Shown here: positions 1 to 6,850 of the stretch, one piece after another
How positions within the stretch are numbered: position 1 is the first letter of the stretch
Layout of the letters: each line of letters opens with the position of its first letter
From: JBCBKZ01 sp039026975
Lineage (GTDB): Bacteria > Bacteroidota > Bacteroidia > J057
Assembly: GCA_039026975.1 (NCBI GenBank)
Contig: JBCCLI010000170.1
Location: 1 to 12,827, forward strand
DNA length: 12,827 nucleotides
Direction: 5' to 3'
Program-made: the position numbers and the translations under genes
Notes under the pieces: model-generated
What the model was told of the DNA's origin: nothing
The model's database searches: none
What the model saw: only the letters and a program-made list of their open reading frames with translations

Positions 1-1100
1 CTGAAGCCAGAGGAACTTCTCAAGTCCTCAAAATCCGTACTATTCACGGAGATGATAAACTCACTATCACATAGGGTTGGGATATCTCCTTCTTCTCCTA
101 CGTCAATGTTACTATTAACCACTGCCACAGGGCAGATTATCCCTTCTTGCCCCATGGCATCATAAAGTTCACACCAAATGGGAAAATCTTCGGGTCTTCC
201 CTTGTCCACTCCAAATGAACTGTTGAGCACGACTACAAAACTGCCCTGCCTCCCCCCTGTCTGGTTATAGAGCCTACGCTCATTCAGTACGTAGAGATAA
301 GACTCCACTACAATGGATTCTGTGAGGGAAGCACCTACAATAGGCATGAGATCCACCTCCCAGTTTACCCCGGTTATCCCCAGGTTATTATTGCCAATAG
401 CTCCTATGATACCTACCACCTGTGTACCGTGATTATCTATTTCTATGATACCGTTTTGTTGAAAAGCGTTCCAGCCCAGGGCATCATCTATGTATCCATT
501 TCCATCATCATCTAGTCCATTATCAGGAATCTCATCTTCATTCTCCCAAAAAGAAAGGTCAGGATGATCCAGGTGAAAGCCATCATCTACTACAGCTACC
601 ACTATTCGATCCCCAGTAGCGGCTAGTCCACCCGTACTTTTTTCCCATGCCTCCGGTGCATCTATATCTGCGTCCGTCTTTCCTCCGGTTTGTCCTTCAT
701 TATTCAAAGCCCACTGACCTAGAAACTCAGTATCATTAGGGAAGATCTGCTCGGTTTCTCGCGACTCTATGTAATGGTTGAACTGTATGAGGGAGACCCC
801 TTGCTGTATGCTTAATACTTTTAAGGCTCTATCAGCTGCTACCATTTCTGGGGGAAAATGTACTAACGCTACTGGTGTGTTAGGAGAAAGGAACCTGACT
901 ACCCTTGGATAAATAGGGTCTCCATCAGGGGTGTATCCTACAGCTACTTTTTCAAGTGCTCCCCACCTTTCTGGAGAATCTACCCAAATAATCAATTCTC
1001 CAGGTACAGAATTCTCCTGAGCTAGTAAGGCCAGATGATTTACACAGAAGAATAATAGGAGAGTGTAATACAGACTTATACGAAAAAAACCACTTAACAT
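1..1100 (-). CDS. Secreted S8 (subtilisin-like) serine peptidase, 3' end cut by window edge
   Basis: I translated this by hand from ATG at 1100-1098; 366 codons read without a stop to the window edge. An N-terminal hydrophobic segment (about residues 6-27, ending LLAQ) looks like a Sec signal peptide. A propeptide-like region follows to about residue 120. The subtilase catalytic domain then begins, with the Asp motif VVDDG (D172) and the His motif HGTQVVG (H224). Further on are the GNNNLGITGVN stretch, the NSSFG substrate strand (about 293-297) and an NSN oxyanion-hole region (329-331). An acidic, Ca-loop-like insertion DNGLDDDGNGYIDD lies at 193-206. As far as I recall, this insertion and the NSN variant mark Bacteroidota secreted subtilases, many of which end in a type IX secretion signal. 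The catalytic Ser (GTSMA) and any C-terminal sorting domain would lie beyond position 1, so activity and secretion route cannot be judged here. The gene is divergent from the large propeller protein. Family assignment is secure; substrate unknown. Confidence 0.9.
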   Translation of the reverse strand, partial: MLSGFFRISLYYTLLLFFCVNHLALLAQENSVPGELIIWVDSPERWGALEKVAVGYTPDGDPIYPRVVRFLSPNTPVALVHFPPEMVAADRALKVLSIQQGVSLIQFNHYIESRETEQIFPNDTEFLGQWALNNEGQTGGKTDADIDAPEAWEKSTGGLAATGDRIVVAVVDDGFHLDHPDLSFWENEDEIPDNGLDDDGNGYIDDALGWNAFQQNGIIEIDNHGTQVVGIIGAIGNNNLGITGVNWEVDLMPIVGASLTESIVVESYLYVLNERRLYNQTGGRQGSFVVVLNSSFGVDKGRPEDFPIWCELYDAMGQEGIICPVAVVNSNIDVGEEGDIPTLCDSEFIISVNSTDFEDLRSSSGF

Positions 1101-1190
1101 GCCATTTAATAGTGATGAAAAGGAGAATACAAAATAGTAAAAGCGGGAGTCAATCGTTATTTTTATTAATTGTTATTCTACTCCCATAGT

Positions 1191-1198
1191 CAAACATA
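1191..1198 (-). promoter_or_regulatory. Possible Bacteroidota -7 element for the S8 peptidase
   Basis: Read on the minus strand this is TATGTTTG, an exact match to the Bacteroidota -7 consensus TAnnTTTG. It lies about 90 nt upstream of the peptidase ATG at 1100. I see no TTG at the expected -33 distance, and a perfect match to such a short consensus can occur by chance in AT-rich DNA, so this is a weak call. Confidence 0.25.
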
Positions 1199-1208
1199 TA
1201 TCCCTAGA

Positions 1209-4200
1209 ATGAGACCATCTGCAGTAACCTTCACTTTCTTTATTGTATGTATTTCGGTCAACCTTCTTTTCCCTCAAGAAGCAGAGCATATTTCTATGTC
1301 TGTGAATTCTGAGTTTGAAGAAAGAGAGCCTATTCCCTCTGCTGATGGTAAAACCCTATATTTTTGGAGGAGGGATACGCCTTTTAATACTGGGGGTACT
1401 AAAGATCCCGGAGATATTTGGATGTCTACTATGCTCAGTAATGGGACTTTTACCCGGGCTATTAATATGAACAGGCCCACTAATTCTAATGGGCATGACT
1501 TTGTGTGGCAAGTATCTCCTTATCATGATACCTTATGGGTAAACCAAACACCTGCCGGATCAGATGCAGCTGTCCCTGCCTACAGCATTAAAAATAGACA
1601 GGGAGAATGGCGTAAACCCAGGCCCCTAAGAATTCAAGGATTTGAGTATAAGGGAAATTACAAAGACTATTTCATGACCCCTCAGCGGGTGATCCTACTT
1701 CCAAATGAAGGCAATGATACCTACGGAGGTTCAGATATTTATGTGTGCTTTCCTACTAATGATACTAGCTGGTCAAAGCCAGTTAACATAGGGCCCACTA
1801 TTAACTCTTTTGGAGATGATGATGCCCCATATCTTGCCCCTGATGGAAAGACCCTTTACTTCAACAGCAATGGTCATGGCGGTTATGGAAACCATGATGT
1901 GTTCATGTCCACACGGCTTGATAATACCTGGACTAAATGGTCAGAACCTGTCAATATAGGTCCTCCTGTAAATACAGCGGGCTATGACTTTGACTTTACC
2001 ATAGACGCCAAAGGAGAAAATGCCTATTGGGGAAGTGATAAAGATACTTATGGTGATATGGATATTTTCCGGCTGGATCTCACAGATTGTCAGCTGGATG
2101 TGTTCCCTAAAGGAGATCAGTCCCTCTGCCAGGGAGATGAGCTGACCTTGAGTTCTGGCTTTGTCCATGCCCAGCGTAGTGTTTCCTATCAGTGGTTTAA
2201 AAATGGAACTCCCATCCAGGGCGCTACAGCTAGCAGACTTAAGGTAACAGAAGAAGGGTATTACGCCCTTGAAAGAACTAAGGACGGCTGCAAAAGAAGG
2301 ACAGTGCCTCAGAAAATTTCCTACGCTGCTGCCCCCCAAGCTAATATGCTCATCCCCTCTACTGTCATCTGCCAGGATGATTCTGTGAGGCTTAGAGCCA
2401 TCATGTCAGAAACAGGTGTCCGTTTTCAGTGGAACCGTAATGGGTTAGCCCTCACAGGGGAAACAGAAAAGTACCTTACTGTTACTAGTCCTGGAGAATA
2501 TCAAGTAGAAATCTCCAATCAATATTGCTCCACCCTTTCGGAGGTAGCTTATATAGAGCGACTGGGATCTCCAAGAATCTTTTTTGCTAGAGATACACAG
2601 GCTACCACCAGGTTGAAAGTTCCTAAATGGGATTGGACTAACAGGCTATCTAAGCAGAAAGGGGATATTTACATTAGGGACATAGCAATAGGAGAAAACG
2701 AACAGCCAGCTATCCTGTATATAGGAGCAGATAAAAAAGGACGCCTCAAGGAGTATATAAGTACCTGGTTTCCAGGGGGACCTCAGAAACAGGTCTTTGC
2801 AGAACGAAAAATTTCTGCCGTAGGAGATCAGTTTCTGGCAGTAGACCCCTTAGGAAATGTGATTACCACTAGCAATGAGAGCTACCTAGCTAAGTATAGC
2901 CCCTCTGGGAAACTGTTATGGAACCTGGATGAAAGGCGGCTGAAGGTAAATGGGGTAAGCACAGATGCCAGTGGGAATATTTACACTATGGGCAGGTTCA
3001 ATGAGACCTTGATCTTGGAGGGGAAGGCCTATGAGGCTACCCAAAGAGGAAATCTTTATCTGGTAAAGCATGCACCCAATGGAGAAATTCTTTGGGCCAA
3101 GACCTATTCTATAGACTGGTATAAGCATGATTTTGGAAATGCTGTCCATACAGACTGCCAGGGAAATGTTTACATAGCAGGGGGATTTAAGAGTATAGCC
3201 AACTTCAGAAATAGAATTCTCAGAGCCCCATTGGGTGGGGGAAGCTACTTCCTGGCTAAGCTGTCTTCAGAAGGAGAGCTGCTGTGGACAAGAAAAATAA
3301 ATACGGAGAAGGTAGATTTTAAGACCTGCGATACCTATACAGATTGTGAGGGGAATAGCTATTTGATGCTTAATTATAAGCTGGTAAAATATGACCCCTC
3401 AGGCCGCGTACTGTTTGAGGATGTCCTAAAAGCACCAGGGGTACCACATAAACTGAGAGTGAGCGCTGCTAATAAAGAGCTATTCATCTCTGGAAGCACC
3501 AGTGATAAGCAGGAGTTTTTTGTAACCAAGTTGGATAGAAATGAAAATCAGATTCTCCTATGGAAATCCAAGGGGACAAGTATTATGGAAGGCCATCTTC
3601 CTGCGGTAGGCTCAGATGCTCAAGATAATGTCTATGTGGCAGGAGTAAATGAAAGGAACCTCCCTCCAGGTGTTTCCATGGCTATTCCAGGTAGTTCTTC
3701 TGCTTTCATAGCCAAATATGGTAGGCCCAGACCAGAAATAAGAATGAAGCCCATTTCTCTCTGTGAAAGTGAATCGGGCTCTATTGAGTTAATGGTGAAG
3801 GCCACTGATGGACTTACCTACCAATGGGTTAGGAATGGAGACCCTATTTCTGGAGCTACTTTTCCTAGCTTAATAGTCTCTGAAGAGGGAGAGTATCAAG
3901 TCATAGCTAAATCTGTAGAATGTGAGAATATTTCTCAGGTACAAGTAGTCAGTAGCTGTGCAGACTTCCCTGAGCCTACCCCGGTACCGGTAGCCTCCAG
4001 GGAGCCTAAGGTTACTCCCAAACCTAAGCCTGCCCTTAATAAAGACCTGGTGAAGGATGCTATAGGGAAACCTAGAAGGCTGAGAGGAAGAAGGGTAAAA
4101 GAGCAGGATGATATAGCTGTAAGTCAAAGGAATGTAATTATCTCTGTTTTTGACCACGGGGCCTCAGACCAGGATACTATCTCCTTAAATATTAATGGCA

Positions 4201-4421
4201 CCTGGGTTCTAAGAGAATACGAATTGAAGAAATCTAGAATGGAGATTGAATACACCCTTCAGCCTGGAATACCTAATTTCATCATCCTTTACGCACACAA
4301 CCTGGGAACTACCCCTCCTAATACAGCTTCCATCTTAGTAGATGATGGGAGAAGGAAGCAAAGGGTTAAGCTAGAATCTAACCTAAGAACTTGTGGGACA
4401 GTGAACATAAATGTGGAATGA
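1209..4421 (+). CDS. Large secreted multidomain protein: PD40 propeller, Ig-like domains, SBBP-type propeller, C-terminal beta domain
   Basis: I chose ATG 1209 (1070 aa) because it puts a clean signal peptide at the very N-terminus (MRPSAVTFTFFIVCISVNLLFP, split by h-region residues 6-20). The in-frame TTG at 1170 would prepend 13 polar residues. Domains, numbered from ATG 1209: WD40-like PD40 repeats at about 35-290 (PSADGKTLYFW, LAPDGKTLYFNSNG, DMDIFRLDL); two Ig-like domains at about 297-370 and 380-452, each with a YQW or FQW strand and a paired Cys; SBBP-type propeller repeats at about 540-838 (GNVYIAGGF, DNVYVAGV, blades starting AKYSPSGKLLW); a third Ig-like domain at 842-917 (YQWVRNG); a Pro/Lys linker at 920-955; and a C-terminal beta domain at 975-1070 (SLNINGTWV, NLGTTPPNTA). 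Such proteins act at or outside the cell surface, and binding or adhesion is a reasonable inference. I see no typical type IX signal and no enzyme motif. Function unknown. Confidence 0.85.
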   Translation: MRPSAVTFTFFIVCISVNLLFPQEAEHISMSVNSEFEEREPIPSADGKTLYFWRRDTPFNTGGTKDPGDIWMSTMLSNGTFTRAINMNRPTNSNGHDFVWQVSPYHDTLWVNQTPAGSDAAVPAYSIKNRQGEWRKPRPLRIQGFEYKGNYKDYFMTPQRVILLPNEGNDTYGGSDIYVCFPTNDTSWSKPVNIGPTINSFGDDDAPYLAPDGKTLYFNSNGHGGYGNHDVFMSTRLDNTWTKWSEPVNIGPPVNTAGYDFDFTIDAKGENAYWGSDKDTYGDMDIFRLDLTDCQLDVFPKGDQSLCQGDELTLSSGFVHAQRSVSYQWFKNGTPIQGATASRLKVTEEGYYALERTKDGCKRRTVPQKISYAAAPQANMLIPSTVICQDDSVRLRAIMSETGVRFQWNRNGLALTGETEKYLTVTSPGEYQVEISNQYCSTLSEVAYIERLGSPRIFFARDTQATTRLKVPKWDWTNRLSKQKGDIYIRDIAIGENEQPAILYIGADKKGRLKEYISTWFPGGPQKQVFAERKISAVGDQFLAVDPLGNVITTSNESYLAKYSPSGKLLWNLDERRLKVNGVSTDASGNIYTMGRFNETLILEGKAYEATQRGNLYLVKHAPNGEILWAKTYSIDWYKHDFGNAVHTDCQGNVYIAGGFKSIANFRNRILRAPLGGGSYFLAKLSSEGELLWTRKINTEKVDFKTCDTYTDCEGNSYLMLNYKLVKYDPSGRVLFEDVLKAPGVPHKLRVSAANKELFISGSTSDKQEFFVTKLDRNENQILLWKSKGTSIMEGHLPAVGSDAQDNVYVAGVNERNLPPGVSMAIPGSSSAFIAKYGRPRPEIRMKPISLCESESGSIELMVKATDGLTYQWVRNGDPISGATFPSLIVSEEGEYQVIAKSVECENISQVQVVSSCADFPEPTPVPVASREPKVTPKPKPALNKDLVKDAIGKPRRLRGRRVKEQDDIAVSQRNVIISVFDHGASDQDTISLNINGTWVLREYELKKSRMEIEYTLQPGIPNFIILYAHNLGTTPPNTASILVDDGRRKQRVKLESNLRTCGTVNINVE

Positions 4422-4472
4422 GGGAACTCATATTAGGATTGCCACCTGAGTCTTTTTTCTGTTACAAGGATA

Positions 4473-4509
4473 GGTAGGCTTATGGAATAAGCCTTACCGC
4501 CTTTGTTTT
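4473..4509 (+). terminator. Probable Rho-independent terminator after the propeller protein gene
   Basis: The sequence GGT-AGGCTTAT pairs with ATAAGCCT-(T)-ACC around a GGA loop. This is an 11-bp stem with one bulged T (4473-4498), followed by a moderately T-rich run (TTTGTTTT, 4502-4509). It starts 51 bp after the stop of the plus-strand gene. Read in the other direction, no T-rich tail follows, so it should serve the plus strand. The T tract overlaps the stop codon of the convergent thpR gene. Confidence 0.6.
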
Positions 4510-5062
4510 AGAGAGAAAAGCTATGCACTTCCTCGTATACCGGTCCATCAGGGAGAAGCTTGGATTCCCAGAGAACTAAGCGAGATACTTCTATTGGGGG
4601 TAAATGGACAGCTAAAAATCCAGGAATCTCTTGAATAAGTCCTGCCTTAAATCTGGCTACAGTAATATGTGGGATAGGCTTTTTTCGAAATTGCTGTACT
4701 TGTTGAATGGCATCAAAGCGCTGAATCAGGGTGTGTGCCAGCCGCGTATAAAGGTCACTTCTCTGTAGGCTTAGCCAAATCATTCTTGCCTCTTTAGGTC
4801 TTGGGGCCAGCGTCCACTTTTCCGCTTCCAGCCTGAATGGAGCTGCCTGAGCCAAACACAACTCTATCAGGCTTATCAAATTAGGCAACATGTCTTCATG
4901 TACTTTGCCAAAGAAGGCTACAGTGATGTGGAGGGTCTCTTTCTGCATAAGCCGAATTTCAAGATGGGGAGGAAGAGCATTCTGGAAGGCTTGTATGCTT
5001 GTGACGTACGCTTCGGGTAGGGGAATCCCCAGAAACATCCTTTTATACAATTCTTCAGACAT
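4508..5062 (-). CDS. thpR: RNA 2',3'-cyclic phosphodiesterase (2'-5' RNA ligase family)
   Basis: This 184-residue protein belongs to the 2H phosphoesterase superfamily. It has two HxTx motifs at the expected spacing: LHITVAFFG (H45, T47) and PHITVARF (H132, T134). The strand pattern around them (FLGIPLP near the N-terminus, RLVLWES near the C-terminus) fits ThpR/LigT. In characterised members the two histidines act on 2',3'-cyclic phosphate ends of RNA, giving 2'-phosphate, and can ligate 2'-5' in vitro. The enzyme should be cytosolic. It is the last gene of a three-gene minus-strand operon: its ATG overlaps the acylphosphatase stop by 8 nt, which suggests translational coupling. Length is normal for the family. 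Family is secure; the physiological RNA substrate is unknown. Confidence 0.93.
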   Translation of the reverse strand: MSEELYKRMFLGIPLPEAYVTSIQAFQNALPPHLEIRLMQKETLHITVAFFGKVHEDMLPNLISLIELCLAQAAPFRLEAEKWTLAPRPKEARMIWLSLQRSDLYTRLAHTLIQRFDAIQQVQQFRKKPIPHITVARFKAGLIQEIPGFLAVHLPPIEVSRLVLWESKLLPDGPVYEEVHSFSL

Positions 5063-5330
5063 ACTTGATGGTAAAAAAGGTCTCTCCCACTACTACTTTT
5101 ACTTCTTCCCAGTCTACATGATCTACTCTACTCCAGGAAGGACCCTGTTTGCATAATGCTACTAGCTGGTCCAGTTGGCTGACTGGACCTTGGACTTCTA
5201 GACATACCTCCCCATTAGGTTCATTTCTCACCCATCCTGAAAGGGTAAGCTGGGTGGCTTGTTCTTTTGTAAACTGTCTGTATCCTACGCCTTGCACCTT
5301 TCCTTTTACTATCATACGGTATCTCTTCAT
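5055..5330 (-). CDS. acyP: Acylphosphatase
   Basis: The gene encodes 91 residues, the standard acylphosphatase length. The phosphate-binding cradle GKVQGVGYR carries the catalytic Arg (R18), and GWVRNEPNGEV carries the catalytic Asn (N36). The rest fits the alpha/beta ferredoxin-like fold, ending in a short strand (FFTIKYV). Family members hydrolyse acyl phosphates such as acetyl phosphate or carbamoyl phosphate to carboxylate and phosphate; they are cytosolic and need no cofactor. The start lies 3 nt after the stop of the upstream lipoprotein gene, and the stop overlaps the thpR start, so the gene is almost certainly co-transcribed in the middle of the operon. I see nothing degenerate. Family secure; the in vivo substrate, as usual for this family, is not evident. 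Confidence 0.95.
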   Translation of the reverse strand: MKRYRMIVKGKVQGVGYRQFTKEQATQLTLSGWVRNEPNGEVCLEVQGPVSQLDQLVALCKQGPSWSRVDHVDWEEVKVVVGETFFTIKYV

Positions 5331-5333
5331 ATG

Positions 5334-6506
5334 CTACTCCAGTTTGCGGTAATATTGAAAGCTATGCTCCGGGAGGCTTCCCCCATGTAGAAGCTTAATA
5401 AGGTCAGCCAGTATCATATCCGGTTCCATGATGCCTTTCTCATAGATATTATTTCCACTACCTACCTTCATTTGAAGATTATTGGCATATACCTCTCCTA
5501 ATTTAGTAGGCCTAAAATCCCTAAATCTTTCGTCTACGCCCATTAAGGTCTCCAGGTCCAACTCCGCCCCTGAGACCAGCCAATAATCTGCTGCTAATGC
5601 CTCTGGGTAAACAGCTTCCAGGGCCAAGGGTAAGGTTACTGCGCTACTATCAGAAAACCAGGCATAAGAAGCGCCCGCATCCTTGAGCATACTAGCTACA
5701 AAGCTCTTCCCCCCCGGAACATACCACACCCCCCGGTAGGGTGTACCGTATAATACCCTAGGCCTTGATGTTAGGGTATCTTGTAGCCGCTGAAGCGATT
5801 TATAGCGAGTAGCCAAGCGAGAGAACTTTTCCTGAACTAACTCTTCTTTCCCTACTAAAGCTGCAAACACCTTTACCCACTCCGCTCTGGCTAGTAAGGA
5901 AGTTTCCTGCCACTCAAAAATAGGGAGTACATAAATTCCTGTTTCAGCAAGTATCCCCAGGCCTGACTGGGGAAGACTTAAGGCCCCTACGGTACTGATA
6001 ACCTCTGGCTCAGCAGATAAAATGACCTCCGTTTGTAAGTTCTGATCATTTCCTATATTCAGTATCTTTCCTGCTGCCAGATAGTCTTTTACTACTTCAT
6101 TCTGAATAAAGTCTGCATTAGCTACGCCTCCTATTTGCTCTATGGCCTCAAGGTAATCTATCATAGCTACGTGTGCCGTAGAGGTAAGCATCATATTGGA
6201 TATGGGAACTTCTATGTGGGGAGTTGTTAGGCTTACTTGTGAGCCATCTGCACTTTTGGGATAAAGGGTAATGATGGTAGTGTCTCCACCCGTAGTATGA
6301 AGCTGAAGCTTACGTATTCCATTCTCATACTTAAAAGAAAACCCTTTGGCGTAGTTCACTGTTAGCAGATCCACTGAGGCTCCCGTTTGGTTCAAGAGCT
6401 GCGCATCTAAGCTAGTATCAGGTGAAGGCTTACAAGCAGTCAGTATCCATAAAGTTGTAAATCCTAATAATAGTAGGATGAAAGTGGATGGTAGGGAAAG
6501 CTTCAT
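5334..6506 (-). CDS. ABC transporter substrate-binding lipoprotein, iron/cobalamin (class III) type
   Basis: The 390-residue product begins with a lipoprotein signal peptide (hydrophobic 8-22, lipobox LTAC, lipidated Cys25), so it should be membrane-anchored outside the cytoplasm. The body has features of the Bacteroidota iron/vitamin B12 receptor family. These are an NYAKGFSFKY strand (51-60), TSTAHVAMIDYLEAIEQIGGV (109-128, here split across helix and turn), ILNIGNDQNLQTEVILSAEPEVI (148-170), FEWQETSLLARAEWVKV (197-213), and a C-terminal MILADLIKLLHGG followed by QYYRKLE. The fold is two lobes joined by one long helix, as in BtuF/FhuD. The ligand (ferric siderophore, haem or cobalamin) cannot be told from sequence. 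No permease or ATPase gene lies beside it. It is the first gene of an operon with acyP and thpR. I see no cobalamin riboswitch in the short upstream gap. Confidence 0.85.
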   Translation of the reverse strand: MKLSLPSTFILLLLGFTTLWILTACKPSPDTSLDAQLLNQTGASVDLLTVNYAKGFSFKYENGIRKLQLHTTGGDTTIITLYPKSADGSQVSLTTPHIEVPISNMMLTSTAHVAMIDYLEAIEQIGGVANADFIQNEVVKDYLAAGKILNIGNDQNLQTEVILSAEPEVISTVGALSLPQSGLGILAETGIYVLPIFEWQETSLLARAEWVKVFAALVGKEELVQEKFSRLATRYKSLQRLQDTLTSRPRVLYGTPYRGVWYVPGGKSFVASMLKDAGASYAWFSDSSAVTLPLALEAVYPEALAADYWLVSGAELDLETLMGVDERFRDFRPTKLGEVYANNLQMKVGSGNNIYEKGIMEPDMILADLIKLLHGGSLPEHSFQYYRKLE

Positions 6507-6527
6507 CTAAAATGGGTAATCAGTTTT

Positions 6528-6554
6528 TTGCAGGCTGTTTTTATCCTAAGTTTG
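6528..6554 (+). promoter_or_regulatory. Probable Bacteroidota promoter for the small gene and trehalase
   Basis: The element TAAGTTTG at 6547-6554 is an exact match to the Bacteroidota -7 consensus TAnnTTTG. A T-rich TTTTTTG ends at 6530 and could be the -33 TTG. The 16-nt gap between them is slightly short of the usual range. The -7 element ends 21 nt before the ATG of the small gene at 6576, leaving a short leader. Confidence 0.5.
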
Positions 6555-6575
6555 TACCTAAGTTAATTGAACAAT

Positions 6576-6806
6576 ATGAATAACTGGGAAATTGGTCAAT
6601 TCCTGCTAACCACATTGCTTTCTCATAAAGATAAACTGAAAACTGATCCAGAGTGGAAAAGCCTGGTGAAATTTTTACTAGAAATCAGACAGAGTGCCAT
6701 TGACAGTGAGGAGTATGAGGTGGTTAAAAAAATAGATGCTGGATTTGAAGAAGCAGGTATACAACTAGCCGTAAAAACGGCTTTTAAGTTGACCTTCGAC
6801 CAGTAG
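6576..6806 (+). CDS. Small helical protein of unknown function
   Basis: This is 76 residues from ATG 6576. An in-frame TTG at 6567 would add only MNN, and I prefer the ATG because the next codons restart the same way and ATG is the commoner start. I do not recognise a family. The composition is soluble and mostly helical, with alternating hydrophobic and charged positions (QFLLTTLLSHKDKLK, WKSLVKFLLEIRQ, YEVVKKIDAGFEEAG). There are no cysteines, no signal peptide and no membrane segment, so it should be cytosolic. It sits 44 bp upstream of the trehalase gene on the same strand and behind a good -7 promoter element, so the two are probably co-transcribed. Codon use resembles its neighbours, which supports a real gene. 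A structural or regulatory role cannot be distinguished. Confidence 0.6.
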   Translation: MNNWEIGQFLLTTLLSHKDKLKTDPEWKSLVKFLLEIRQSAIDSEEYEVVKKIDAGFEEAGIQLAVKTAFKLTFDQ

Positions 6807-6840
6807 TGAATAGGACAGCTACTTACCCTTATCACATATA

Positions 6841-6846
6841 AGAAGG
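6841..6846 (+). promoter_or_regulatory. Shine-Dalgarno-like site of the trehalase gene
   Basis: AGAAGG lies 4 nt before the ATG at 6851. Most other starts in this window lack an obvious purine-rich site, as is common in Bacteroidota. This one supports the chosen trehalase start, which also gives a full lipoprotein signal peptide. Confidence 0.4.
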
Positions 6847-6850
6847 ACTT

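Noticed and set aside
1170..1208. TTG start giving a 13-residue longer propeller protein
   Set aside because: ATG 1209 gives a direct signal peptide, whereas the extension is polar (LFYSHSQTYIPR) and would displace it.
6507..6575. Cobalamin riboswitch before the receptor operon
   Set aside because: The gap to the divergent gene is only 69 bp, too short for the roughly 200-nt element, and no B12-box-like sequence is visible.
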